DNA of 64,000 nucleotides. It comes from Cricetomys ansorgei. Its lineage: Eukaryota; Chordata; Mammalia; Rodentia; Nesomyidae. The notes beneath the pieces are model-generated. The model made no database searches and had not been told where the DNA came from. It worked only from the letters and a program-made list of their open reading frames with translations. Position 1 is the stretch's first letter. Every line of letters begins with the position of its first letter. The stretch lies in assembly GCA_026225945.1 (NCBI GenBank), contig JAMJFZ010003746.1, forward strand, positions 62,001 through 126,000, read 5' to 3'. Made by a program: the position numbers and the translations under genes. Positions 1-11,100 of this stretch are shown in pieces.

Positions 1-155
1 GGGGTTCATGGAATTTTAAAAAGAGGACCATGGGGCTCAGCAGGAGGATCAGGACACACAGTTGAGATTGCCATTGAGCTTTGTCAGAAGAAGAGACGTT
101 CTCAGGACAGCGAGAAGAGGCTCACCACGTGTGCAGAAAGGTCCATGAACGAATT

Positions 156-217
156 CTCTGAACCCTTCTGCCCCAGCCATGAGCATTTGCTCATGGCTGG
201 GGCAGAAGGGTTCAGAG
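156..217. repeat. Perfect inverted repeat, 30-bp arms with 2-nt spacer (once per unit)
   Basis: The left arm at 156-185 (ctctgaacccttctgcccca then gccatgagca) is exactly complementary to 188-217, with only tt between. Identical copies lie at 1796-1857, 3442-3503, 5089-5150 and 6729-6790. Type II copies at about 8334, 11458, 13027, 16147, 17711, 19273, 20840 and 22409 have near-perfect arms around gagcaatattgctc. At about 9899 and 14592 the centre has been lost by deletion. The DNA could extrude a cruciform, and its transcript would form a long hairpin. Confidence 0.95.
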
Positions 218-1050
218 GACAACCATGACGGAAACTCATGGAGGCTGCCTGCTTCCGCAGTGTCCGTCTGCGGCCACACGGTTGCGTACGTTCCCCACCT
301 GATAGTTACTGCATCTGTCTCAAGCTGGACTGGAGGCTGAACCCTAGTTTCAGAGCGGACTGAAGATGCTTTTGAAACCATTCTCATGACTGTGTCTCAG
401 GGAAGCACAGTAGGTTTGCCCAAAATAGTGTATTCCCTGGAGGGAACAATGCATGGTGCTTCTAGAGTTACAGGACAAAGTCAGGAAAGAAAACCATATC
501 CTGAGCGGATCAGCATTGGGTTAGAATGAACATTGACATCTGTTCCCGGGAAGAGGGGTCATAAAGAATAATGGGCAATATGGCTGTTGAGAAGCCCGAA
601 GCGACTCTGCAATATTTGATTCAGGACCCAAACTATACGAACTCTCCACAATCACTAAGGTCTGATCAAGATTAGCTGTCGAGCATGATTCACTCAGGTG
701 TGACTTACTTCTACACAGTCATTGTCAACATTCCTCAGATTCCCATACTTTTCAGGGAGTTTTTCGTGTTGAGATAACCCCAACAGTGAAATTATTCTGT
801 TGCTATTGTAACAGCTGTGTTGCCAAGGTACTTCTATCAAACTTATTGCAGTATCTGATTCGCGGGAGTTCTTATTCGAAGCCTAGGACAGATGCCTTCA
901 GGCCACAAATTGGTTGAGCTCCTAGGCATGAGAATTGCTGGCCTATATGTACAGGCCCTGTTACAAACGTTGGTTTCTTTTAAGTGGTTTTGTGTTCAGA
1001 ATGAAACCCAAGACTTTGTGAAACTGTAGGGGTAGAATCTGAAAGCACTC

Positions 1051-1165
1051 TTCCTTTTCTTTTCTTTTCTTTTCTTTTTTTCTTTTCTTTTCTTTTCTTT
1101 TCTTTTCTTTTCTTTTCTTTTCTTTTCTTTTCTTTTCTTTTCTTTCTTTTCTTTTCTTTTCTTTG
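1051..1165. repeat. (TTTTC)n tract, type I units; copies in every unit
   Basis: A polypyrimidine pentanucleotide tract of about 115 bp recurs at about 2692-2810, 4338-4458 and 5986-6099, and in shorter form at 7630-7706. In type II units it shrinks to about 35-45 bp (for example 9238-9275, 10795-10835 and 12362-12400). At 18610-18650 and 23310-23360 it is replaced by a T-rich version. Its length difference explains much of the period difference between type I and type II, and nearly all length variation within type I. The lysine/glutamate-rich frames read from the opposite strand here are artefacts of the repeat. Confidence 0.95.
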
Positions 1166-4100
1166 TTTCTTTTCTCTTTTTTCATTTTTAAATTTGTGTG
1201 TAAGGATCATTCCTAGATTTCTGCACAAACATTTGAACTTATGCCTCATTCACACTTGTCTTTTGGTGACAGGCTGTGTCCTCAAGCATGGCAGACCTTC
1301 TTACAAACAATGATGGACTCAGAAGACAGAGATGTGCTGGCATGCAATATGAAGGATTTTCTCCAAGACAAGCTGCAAGTGTTTATGATGCCTGGGTGTC
1401 CTTGCAGGGGCCTGGATTCAGTACTCAGCATCTAGATGATAGCTGCTATATGTGACTACCTTTCCAGAAGTTCCAACATCCACACTGGTGACTCCTGCAG
1501 AGACCAGCTCTTGTAAGTTAAGCATGTGATATTGACACGTAATGGTGGATGGCACCTTGACCTTGCCCTCTGGAAAAATGCAAAGAGTAGAATCAGACAC
1601 AAGTTATTGTCAGCAGAAAGTACCACACAAAGAACAGGGAGGGGTTCATGGAATTTTAAAAAGAGGACCATGGGGCTCAGCAGGAGGATCAGGACACACA
1701 GTTGAGATTGCCATTGAGCTTTGTCAGAAGAAGAGACGTTCTCAGGACAGCGAGAAGAGGCTCACCACGTGTGCAGAAAGGTCCATGAACGAATTCTCTG
1801 AACCCTTCTGCCCCAGCCATGAGCATTTGCTCATGGCTGGGGCAGAAGGGTTCAGAGGACAACCATGACGGAAACTCATGGAGGCTGCCTGCTTCCGCAG
1901 TGTCCGTCTGCGGCCACACGGTTGCGTACGTTCCCCACCTGATAGTTACTGCATCTGTCTCAAGCTGGACTGGAGGCTGAACCCTAGTTTCAGAGCGGAC
2001 TGAAGATGCTTTTGAAACCATTCTCATGACTGTGTCTCAGGGAAGCACAGTAGGTTTGCCCAAAATAGTGTATTCCCTGGAGGGAACAATGCATGGTGCT
2101 TCTAGAGTTACAGGACAAAGTCAGGAAAGAAAACCATATCCTGAGCGGATCAGCATTGGGTTAGAATGAACATTGACATCTGTTCCCGGGAAGAGGGGTC
2201 ATAAAGAATAATGGGCAATATGGCTGTTGAGAAGCCCGAAGCGACTCTGCAATATTTGATTCAGGACCCAAACTATACGAACTCTCCACAATCACTAAGG
2301 TCTGATCAAGATTAGCTGTCGAGCATGATTCACTCAGGTGTGACTTACTTCTACACAGTCATTGTCAACATTCCTCAGATTCCCATACTTTTCAGGGAGT
2401 TTTTCGTGTTGAGATAACCCCAACAGTGAAATTATTCTGTTGCTATTGTAACAGCTGTGTTGCCAAGGTACTTCTATCAAACTTATTGCAGTATCTGATT
2501 CGCGGGAGTTCTTATTCGAAGCCTAGGACAGATGCCTTCAGGCCACAAATTGGTTGAGCTCCTAGGCATGAGAATTGCTGGCCTATATGTACAGGCCCTG
2601 TTACAAACGTTGGTTTCTTTTAAGTGGTTTTGTGTTCAGAATGAAACCCAAGACTTTGTGAAACTGTAGGGGTAGAATCTGAAAGCACTCTTCCTTTTCT
2701 TTCTTTTCTTTTCTTTTCTTTTCTTTTCTTTTCTTTTCTTTTCTTTTCTTTTCTTTTCTTTTCTTTTCTTTTCTTTTCTTTTCTTTTCTTTCTTTTCTTT
2801 TCTTTTCTTTGTTTCTTTTCTCTTTTTTCATTTTTAAATTTGTGTGTAAGGATCATTCCTAGATTTCTGCACAAACATTTGAACTTATGCCTCATTCACA
2901 CTTGTCTTTTGGTGACAGGCTGTGTCCTCAAGCATGGCAGACCTTCTTACAAACAATGATGGACTCAGAAGACAGAGATGTGCTGGCATGCAATATGAAG
3001 GATTTTCTCCAAGACAAGCTGCAAGTGTTTATGATGCCTGGGTGTCCTTGCAGGGGCCTGGATTCAGTACTCAGCATCTAGATGATAGCTGCTATATGTG
3101 ACTACCTTTCCAGAAGTTCCAACATCCACACTGGTGACTCCTGCAGAGACCAGCTCTTGTAAGTTAAGCATGTGATATTGACACGTAATGGTGGATGGCA
3201 CCTTGACCTTGCCCTCTGGAAAAATGCAAAGAGTAGAATCAGACACAAGTTATTGTCAGCAGAAAGTACCACACAAAGAACAGGGAGGGGTTCATGGAAT
3301 TTTAAAAAGAGGACCATGGGGCTCAGCAGGAGGATCAGGACACACAGTTGAGATTGCCATTGAGCTTTGTCAGAAGAAGAGACGTTCTCAGGACAGCGAG
3401 AAGAGGCTCACCACGTGTGCAGAAAGGTCCATGAACGAATTCTCTGAACCCTTCTGCCCCAGCCATGAGCATTTGCTCATGGCTGGGGCAGAAGGGTTCA
3501 GAGGACAACCATGACGGAAACTCATGGAGGCTGCCTGCTTCCGCAGTGTCCGTCTGCGGCCACACGGTTGCGTACGTTCCCCACCTGATAGTTACTGCAT
3601 CTGTCTCAAGCTGGACTGGAGGCTGAACCCTAGTTTCAGAGCGGACTGAAGATGCTTTTGAAACCATTCTCATGACTGTGTCTCAGGGAAGCACAGTAGG
3701 TTTGCCCAAAATAGTGTATTCCCTGGAGGGAACAATGCATGGTGCTTCTAGAGTTACAGGACAAAGTCAGGAAAGAAAACCATATCCTGAGCGGATCAGC
3801 ATTGGGTTAGAATGAACATTGACATCTGTTCCCGGGAAGAGGGGTCATAAAGAATAATGGGCAATATGGCTGTTGAGAAGCCCGAAGCGACTCTGCAATA
3901 TTTGATTCAGGACCCAAACTATACGAACTCTCCACAATCACTAAGGTCTGATCAAGATTAGCTGTCGAGCATGATTCACTCAGGTGTGACTTACTTCTAC
4001 ACAGTCATTGTCAACATTCCTCAGATTCCCATACTTTTCAGGGAGTTTTTCGTGTTGAGATAACCCCAACAGTGAAATTATTCTGTTGCTATTGTAACAG

Positions 4101-6058
4101 CTGTGTTGCCAAGGTACTTCTATCAAACTTATTGCAGTATCTGATTCGCGGGAGTTCTTATTCGAAGCCTAGGACAGATGCCTTCAGGCCACAAATTGGT
4201 TGAGCTCCTAGGCATGAGAATTGCTGGCCTATATGTACAGGCCCTGTTACAAACGTTGGTTTCTTTTAAGTGGTTTTGTGTTCAGAATGAAACCCAAGAC
4301 TTTGTGAAACTGTAGGGGTAGAATCTGAAAGCACTCTTCCTTTTTTTCTTTTCTTTTCTTTTCTTTTCTTTTCTTTTCTTTTCTTTTCTTTTCTTTTCTT
4401 TTCTTTTTTTCTTTCTTTTCTTTTCTTTTCTTTTCTTTCTTTTCTTTTCTTTTCTTTGTTTCTTTTCTCTTTTTTCATTTTTAAATTTGTGTGTAAGGAT
4501 CATTCCTAGATTTCTGCACAAACATTTGAACTTATGCCTCATTCACACTTGTCTTTTGGTGACAGGCTGTGTCCTCAAGCATGGCAGACCTTCTTACAAA
4601 CAATGATGGACTCAGAAGACAGAGATGTGCTGGCATGCAATATGAAGGATTTTCTCCAAGACAAGCTGCAAGTGTTTATGATGCCTGGGTGTCCTTGCAG
4701 GGGCCTGGATTCAGTACTCAGCATCTAGATGATAGCTGCTATATGTGACTACCTTTCCAGAAGTTCCAACATCCACACTGGTGACTCCTGCAGAGACCAG
4801 CTCTTGTAAGTTAAGCATGTGATATTGACACGTAATGGTGGATGGCACCTTGACCTTGCCCTCTGGAAAAATGCAAAGAGTAGAATCAGACACAAGTTAT
4901 TGTCAGCAGAAAGTACCACACAAAGAACAGGGAGGGGTTCATGGAATTTTAAAAAGAGGACCATGGGGCTCAGCAGGAGGATCAGGACACACAGTTGAGA
5001 TTGCCATTGAGCTTTGTCAGAAGAAGAGACGTTCTCAGGACAGCGAGAAGAGGCTCACCACGTGTGCAGAAAGGTCCATGAACGAATTCTCTGAACCCTT
5101 CTGCCCCAGCCATGAGCATTTGCTCATGGCTGGGGCAGAAGGGTTCAGAGGACAACCATGACGGAAACTCATGGAGGCTGCCTGCTTCCGCAGTGTCCGT
5201 CTGCGGCCACACGGTTGCGTACGTTCCCCACCTGATAGTTACTGCATCTGTCTCAAGCTGGACTGGAGGCTGAACCCTAGTTTCAGAGCGGACTGAAGAT
5301 GCTTTTGAAACCATTCTCATGACTGTGTCTCAGGGAAGCACAGTAGGTTTGCCCAAAATAGTGTATTCCCTGGAGGGAACAATGCATGGTGCTTCTAGAG
5401 TTACAGGACAAAGTCAGGAAAGAAAACCATATCCTGAGCGGATCAGCATTGGGTTAGAATGAACATTGACATCTGTTCCCGGGAAGAGGGGTCATAAAGA
5501 ATAATGGGCAATATGGCTGTTGAGAAGCCCGAAGCGACTCTGCAATATTTGATTCAGGACCCAAACTATACGAACTCTCCACAATCACTAAGGTCTGATC
5601 AAGATTAGCTGTCGAGCATGATTCACTCAGGTGTGACTTACTTCTACACAGTCATTGTCAACATTCCTCAGATTCCCATACTTTTCAGGGAGTTTTTCGT
5701 GTTGAGATAACCCCAACAGTGAAATTATTCTGTTGCTATTGTAACAGCTGTGTTGCCAAGGTACTTCTATCAAACTTATTGCAGTATCTGATTCGCGGGA
5801 GTTCTTATTCGAAGCCTAGGACAGATGCCTTCAGGCCACAAATTGGTTGAGCTCCTAGGCATGAGAATTGCTGGCCTATATGTACAGGCCCTGTTACAAA
5901 CGTTGGTTTCTTTTAAGTGGTTTTGTGTTCAGAATGAAACCCAAGACTTTGTGAAACTGTAGGGGTAGAATCTGAAAGCACTCTTCCTTTTTCTTTTCTT
6001 TTCTTTTCTTTTCTTTTCTTTTCTTTTCTTTTCTTTTCTTTTCTTTTCTTTTCTTTTC

Positions 6059-6089
<31 letters not shown>

Positions 6090-6573
6090 CTTTTCTTTGT
6101 TTCTTTTCTCTTTTTTCATTTTTAAATTTGTGTGTAAGGATCATTCCTAGATTTCTGCACAAACATTTGAACTTATGCCTCATTCACACTTGTCTTTTGG
6201 TGACAGGCTGTGTCCTCAAGCATGGCAGACCTTCTTACAAACAATGATGGACTCAGAAGACAGAGATGTGCTGGCATGCAATATGAAGGATTTTCTCCAA
6301 GACAAGCTGCAAGTGTTTATGATGCCTGGGTGTCCTTGCAGGGGCCTGGATTCAGTACTCAGCATCTAGATGATAGCTGCTATATGTGACTACCTTTCCA
6401 GAAGTTCCAACATCCACACTGGTGACTCCTGCAGAGACCAGCTCTTGTAAGTTAAGCATGTGATATTGACACGTAATGGTGGATGGCACCTTGACCTTGC
6501 CCTCTGGAAAAATGCAAAGAGTAGAATCAGACACAAGTTATTGTCAGCAGAAAGTACCACACAAAGAACAGGA

Positions 6574-8180
6574 GGGGTTCATGGAATTTTAAAAAGAGGA
6601 CCATGGGGCTCAGCAGGAGGATCAGGACACACAGTTGAGATTGCCATTGAGCTTTGTCAGAAGAAGAGACGTTCTCAGGACAGCGAGAAGAGGCTCACCA
6701 CGTGTGCAGAAAGGTCCATGAACGAATTCTCTGAACCCTTCTGCCCCAGCCATGAGCATTTGCTCATGGCTGGGGCAGAAGGGTTCAGAGGACAACCATG
6801 ACGGAAACTCATGGAGGCTGCCTGCTTCCGCAGTGTCCGTCTGCGGCCACACGGTTGCGTACGTTCCCCACCTGATAGTTACTGCATCTGTCTCAAGCTG
6901 GACTGGAGGCTGAACCCTAGTTTCAGAGCGGACTGAAGATGCTTTTGAAACCATTCTCATGACTGTGTCTCAGGGAAGCACAGTAGGTTTGCCCAAAATA
7001 GTGTATTCCCTGGAGGGAACAATGCATGGTGCTTCTAGAGTTACAGGACAAAGTCAGGAAAGAAAACCATATCCTGAGCGGATCAGCATTGGGTTAGAAT
7101 GAACATTGACATCTGTTCCCGGAAAGAGGGGTCATAAAGAATAATGGGCAATATGGCTGTTGAGAAGCCCGAAGCGACTCTGCAATATTTGATTCAGGAC
7201 CCAAACTATACGAACTCTCCACAATCACTAAGGTCTGATCAAGATTAGCTGTCGAGCATGATTCACTCAGGTGTGACTTACTTCTACACAGTCATTGTCA
7301 ACATTCCTCAGATTCCCATACTTTTCAGAGAGTTTTTCACGTGTGTGAGATAACCCCAACAGTGAAATTATTCTGTTGCTAATTGTAACAGCTGTGTTGC
7401 CAAGCTACTTCTATCAAACTTATTGCAGTATCTGATAAGCAGGAATTCTTATTCGAAGCCTAGGACAGATTCCTTCAAGCCACAAATTGGTTGAGCCCCT
7501 GTGCATGAGAATTGCTGGCCTATATGTACAGGCCCTGTTAGAAACGTTGGTTTCTTTTAAGTGGTTTTGTGTTCAGAATGAAACCCAAGACTTTGTGAAT
7601 ACTGTAGGGGTAGAATCTGAAAGCACTCTTCCTTTTTCTTTTCTTTTCTTTTCTCTTCTTTTCTTTTCTTTTTTTCTTTTCTTTTCTTTTCTTTTCTTTC
7701 TTTCTTTTCTCTTTTTTCATTTTTAAATTTGTGTGTAAGGATCATTCCTAATTTTATGCACAAACATTTCACCCTTCTGCCTCAGTCACCCTTGTCTTTC
7801 GGTGACAGGCTGTGTCCCCAAACATGGCAGACCTTCTTACATACAATGATGGAATCAGAAGACGGAGATGTGCTGGCATCCAAAGGGAGAATTATTTTCA
7901 GCAAGACAACCTCCAAGTGTTTATGGTGCCTGGGTGACCTTGCAGGGGCCTGGATTCAGTACTCAGCATGTAGATGCTAGCTGCTCTATGTGGCTACCAT
8001 TCCAGAAGTTCCAACATCCACTCTGGTGACCCCTGCAGAGAACAGCTTCTGTAAGTTAAGCATCTGATATTGACCGGTAATGGTGGAGGGCACCTTGACC
8101 TTGCCCTCTGGAAAAATGCAAAGAGTAGAATCAGAAAGAAGTTATTGTAAACAGGAAATACCACACAAAGAACAGGAATG
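6574..8180. repeat. Mosaic unit joining type I and type II sub-arrays (1605 bp)
   Basis: The left part of this unit is type I, and type II characters appear progressively from about 7120. The type I cccgggaag has become cccggaaag at about 7118. The segment at 7321-7345 has the type II cagagagtttttcac but then keeps the type I gataaccccaacag. By 7430 it has the type II gataagcaggaattc, and by 7740 it is fully type II. Its TTTTC tract is intermediate in length, and the unit length of 1605 is also intermediate. It is either a recombinant between the two subfamilies or an ancestral intermediate. Confidence 0.8.
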
Positions 8181-11100
8181 GGTTCATGGAATTTTAGGAA
8201 GAGGACCATGGGGTTCAGCAGGAGGATCAGGAAACACTGGTGAGAGTGCGATTGAGCTTGGTCAGAAGAAGAGACTTTGTCAGGACAGCGAGAAGAGGCT
8301 CACCACGTGTGCAGAAAGGTCCTTGAACGAATTCTCTGAACCCTTCTGCCCAGCCATGAGCAATTTTGCTCATGGCTGGGGCAGAAGGGTTCAGAGGACA
8401 ACCATGAAGGAAACTCCATTGAGGTTGCCTGCCTCCGCAGTGGCCAGTCCGCAGCCACACGGTGGCGGACGTTCCCCCTTGATAGTTACTGCATCTGTCT
8501 CAAGCCTGTCTGGATGCTGAACCCTAGTTTCAGAGGGGACTGGAGATGCTTTTAAAACCATTCGCATGACTGAGTCTCAGGAAGCACATTAGGTTTTCCC
8601 CAAATAGTGTATTCCATGGAGGGAGCAATGCATGGCGTTTCTAGAGTTACAGGACAAAGTCAGAAATGAACACCACATTCTGTGGGGATCAGCGTTGGGT
8701 TGGAATGAACATTGACATCTGTTCATGGAAAGAGGGGTCATAAAGAATAATGGCCAATGTGGCTGTTTACAAGCCCGAAGTGACCCTACAACCTTTGATT
8801 CAGGACCCACACTATACGAACTCTCCAGGATCACTGAGGTCTGACCATGGTCAGCTGTCGAGCCTGATTCACTCAGGTGTGACTTACTTCTACACAGTCA
8901 TTCTCAACATTCCTCAGATTACCACACTTTTCAGAGAGTTTTTCACGTTGTGAGAAACCCAAGAGTGAAATTATTCTGTTGCTAACTGTAACTGTTGTTT
9001 TGAAAAGCTACTTCTATCAAACATAATGCAATATCTGATAAGCAGGAATTCTTATTCGAAGCCTAGGACAGATTCCTTCAAGCCGCAAATTGGGTGAGCC
9101 CCTGTGCATGAGTATTGCTGGCCTATATGTACAGGCCCTGTTAGAAACGTCGGTTTCTTTTAAGTGGTTGTGTGTTAAGAATCAAACCCAAGACTTTGTG
9201 AATACTGTACAGGTAGATTCTGAAAGCTCTCTTCCTGTTTTTCTTTTCTTTTCTTTTCTTTTCTTTCTTTCTTTTCTCTTTTTTCACTTTTAAATTTGTG
9301 TGTAAGGATCATTCCTAATTTTATGCACTAACATTTCACCCTTCTGCCTCAGTCACCCTTGTCTTTCGGTGACAGGCTGTGTCCCCAACATGGCAGACCT
9401 TCTTACATACAATGATGGAATCAGAAGACGGAGATGTGCTGGCATCCAAAGGGAGAATTATTTTCAGCAAGACAACCTCCAAGTGTTTATGGTGCCTGGG
9501 TGACCTTGCAGGGGCCTGGATTCAGTACTCAGCATGTAGATGCTAGCTGCTCTATGTGGCTACCATTCCAGAAGTTCCAACATCCACTCTGGTGACCCCT
9601 GCAGAGACCAGCTTCTGTAAGTTAAGCATCTGATATTGACCCATAATGTTTGAGGGCAACTTGACCTTGCCCTGTGGAAAAATGCAAAGAGTAGAGTCAG
9701 ACAGACTTTATTGTAAACAGGAAGTACCACACAAAGAACAGGAATGGGTTCATGGAATTTTAGGAAGAGGACCATGGGGTTCAGCAGGAGGATCAGGAAA
9801 CACTGGTGAGAGTGCGATTGAGCTTGGTCAGAAGAAGAGACTTTGTCAGGGCAGCGAGAAGAGGCTCACCACGTGTGCAGAAAGGTCCTTGAACGAATTC
9901 TCTGAACCCTTCTCTTGAGCCTGCTCATGGCTGGGCAGAAGGGTTCAGAGGACAACCATGAAGGAAACTCCATTGAGGTTGCCTGCCTCCGCAGGGCAGT
10001 ACGCAGCCACACGGTGGCGGACGTTCCCCCTTGATAGTTACTGCATCTGTCTCAAGCCTGTCTGGGTGCTGAACCCTAGTTTCAGAGGGGACTGGAGATG
10101 GTTTTAAAACCATTCGCATGACTGAGTCTCGGGGAAGCACATTAGGTTTTCCCCAAATAGTGTATTCCATGGAGGGAGCAATGCATGGTGCGTTTCTAGA
10201 GTTACAGGACAAAGTCAGAAATGAACACCACATTCTGTGGGGATCAGCGTTGGGTTGGAATGAACATTGACATCTGTTCATGGAAAGAGGGGTCATAAAG
10301 AATAATGGCCAATGTGGCTGTTTACAAGCCCGAAGTGACCCTACAACCTTTGATTCAGGACCCACACTATACGAACTCTCCAGGATCACTGAGGTCTGAC
10401 CATGGTCAGCTGTCGAGCCTGATTCACTCAGGTGTGACTTACTTCTACACAGTCATTCTCAACATTCCTCAGATTACCACACTTTTCAGAGAGTTTTTCA
10501 CGTTGTGAGAAACCCAAGAGTGAAATTATTCTGTTGCTAACTGTAACTGTTATTTTGAAAAGCTACTTCTATCAAACATAATGCAATATCTGATAAGCAG
10601 GAATTCTTATTCGAAGCCTAGGACAGATTCCTTCAAGCCGCAAATTGGGTGAGCCCCTGTGCATGAGTATTGCTGGCCTATATGTACAGGCCCTGTTAGA
10701 AACGTCGGTTTCTTTTAAGTGGTTGTGTGTTAAGAATCAAACCCAAGACTTTGTGAATACTGTACAGGTAGATTCTGAAAGCTCTCTTCCTGTTTTTCTT
10801 TTCTTTTCTTTTCTTTTCTTTTCTTTCTTTCTTTTCTCTTTTTTCACTTTTAAATTTGTGTGTAAGGATCATTCCTAATTTTATGCACAAACATTTCACC
10901 CTTCTGCCTCAGTCACCCTTGTCTTTCGGTGACAGGCTGTGTCCCCAAACATGGCAGACCTTCTTACATACAATGATGGAATCAGAAGACGGAGATGTGC
11001 TGGCATCCAAAGGAGAATTATTTTCAGCAAGACAACCTCCAAGTGTTTATGGTGCCTGGGTGACCTTGCAGGGGCCTGGATTCAGTACTCAGCATGTAGA

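Larger units (their letters stand above)
1..7120. repeat. Type I satellite sub-array (1640-1647 bp units)
   Basis: Four complete copies plus most of a fifth are almost base-for-base identical outside the pyrimidine tract. Differences I could see are the number of TTTTC repeats, one extra g just before the anchor word in three copies, and scattered single changes towards 7120. Diagnostic type I words are aaaaagaggaccatgg, cccgaagcgactctgc, agattagctgtcgagc and tgattcgcgggagttc. Such low divergence implies very recent amplification or strong homogenisation, unlike the neighbouring type II block. Confidence 0.93.

Noticed and set aside
49..387. A 112-codon minus-strand frame repeated in type I units
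   Set aside because: It spans the inverted repeat and shows no known domain. Its conservation only reflects homogenised satellite copies. In type II units the matching region is rearranged and frame-shifted.
961..1249. Lysine/glutamate-rich minus-strand frames in each type I unit
   Set aside because: They are translations of the (TTTTC)n tract and vary only with repeat number, so they are not proteins.
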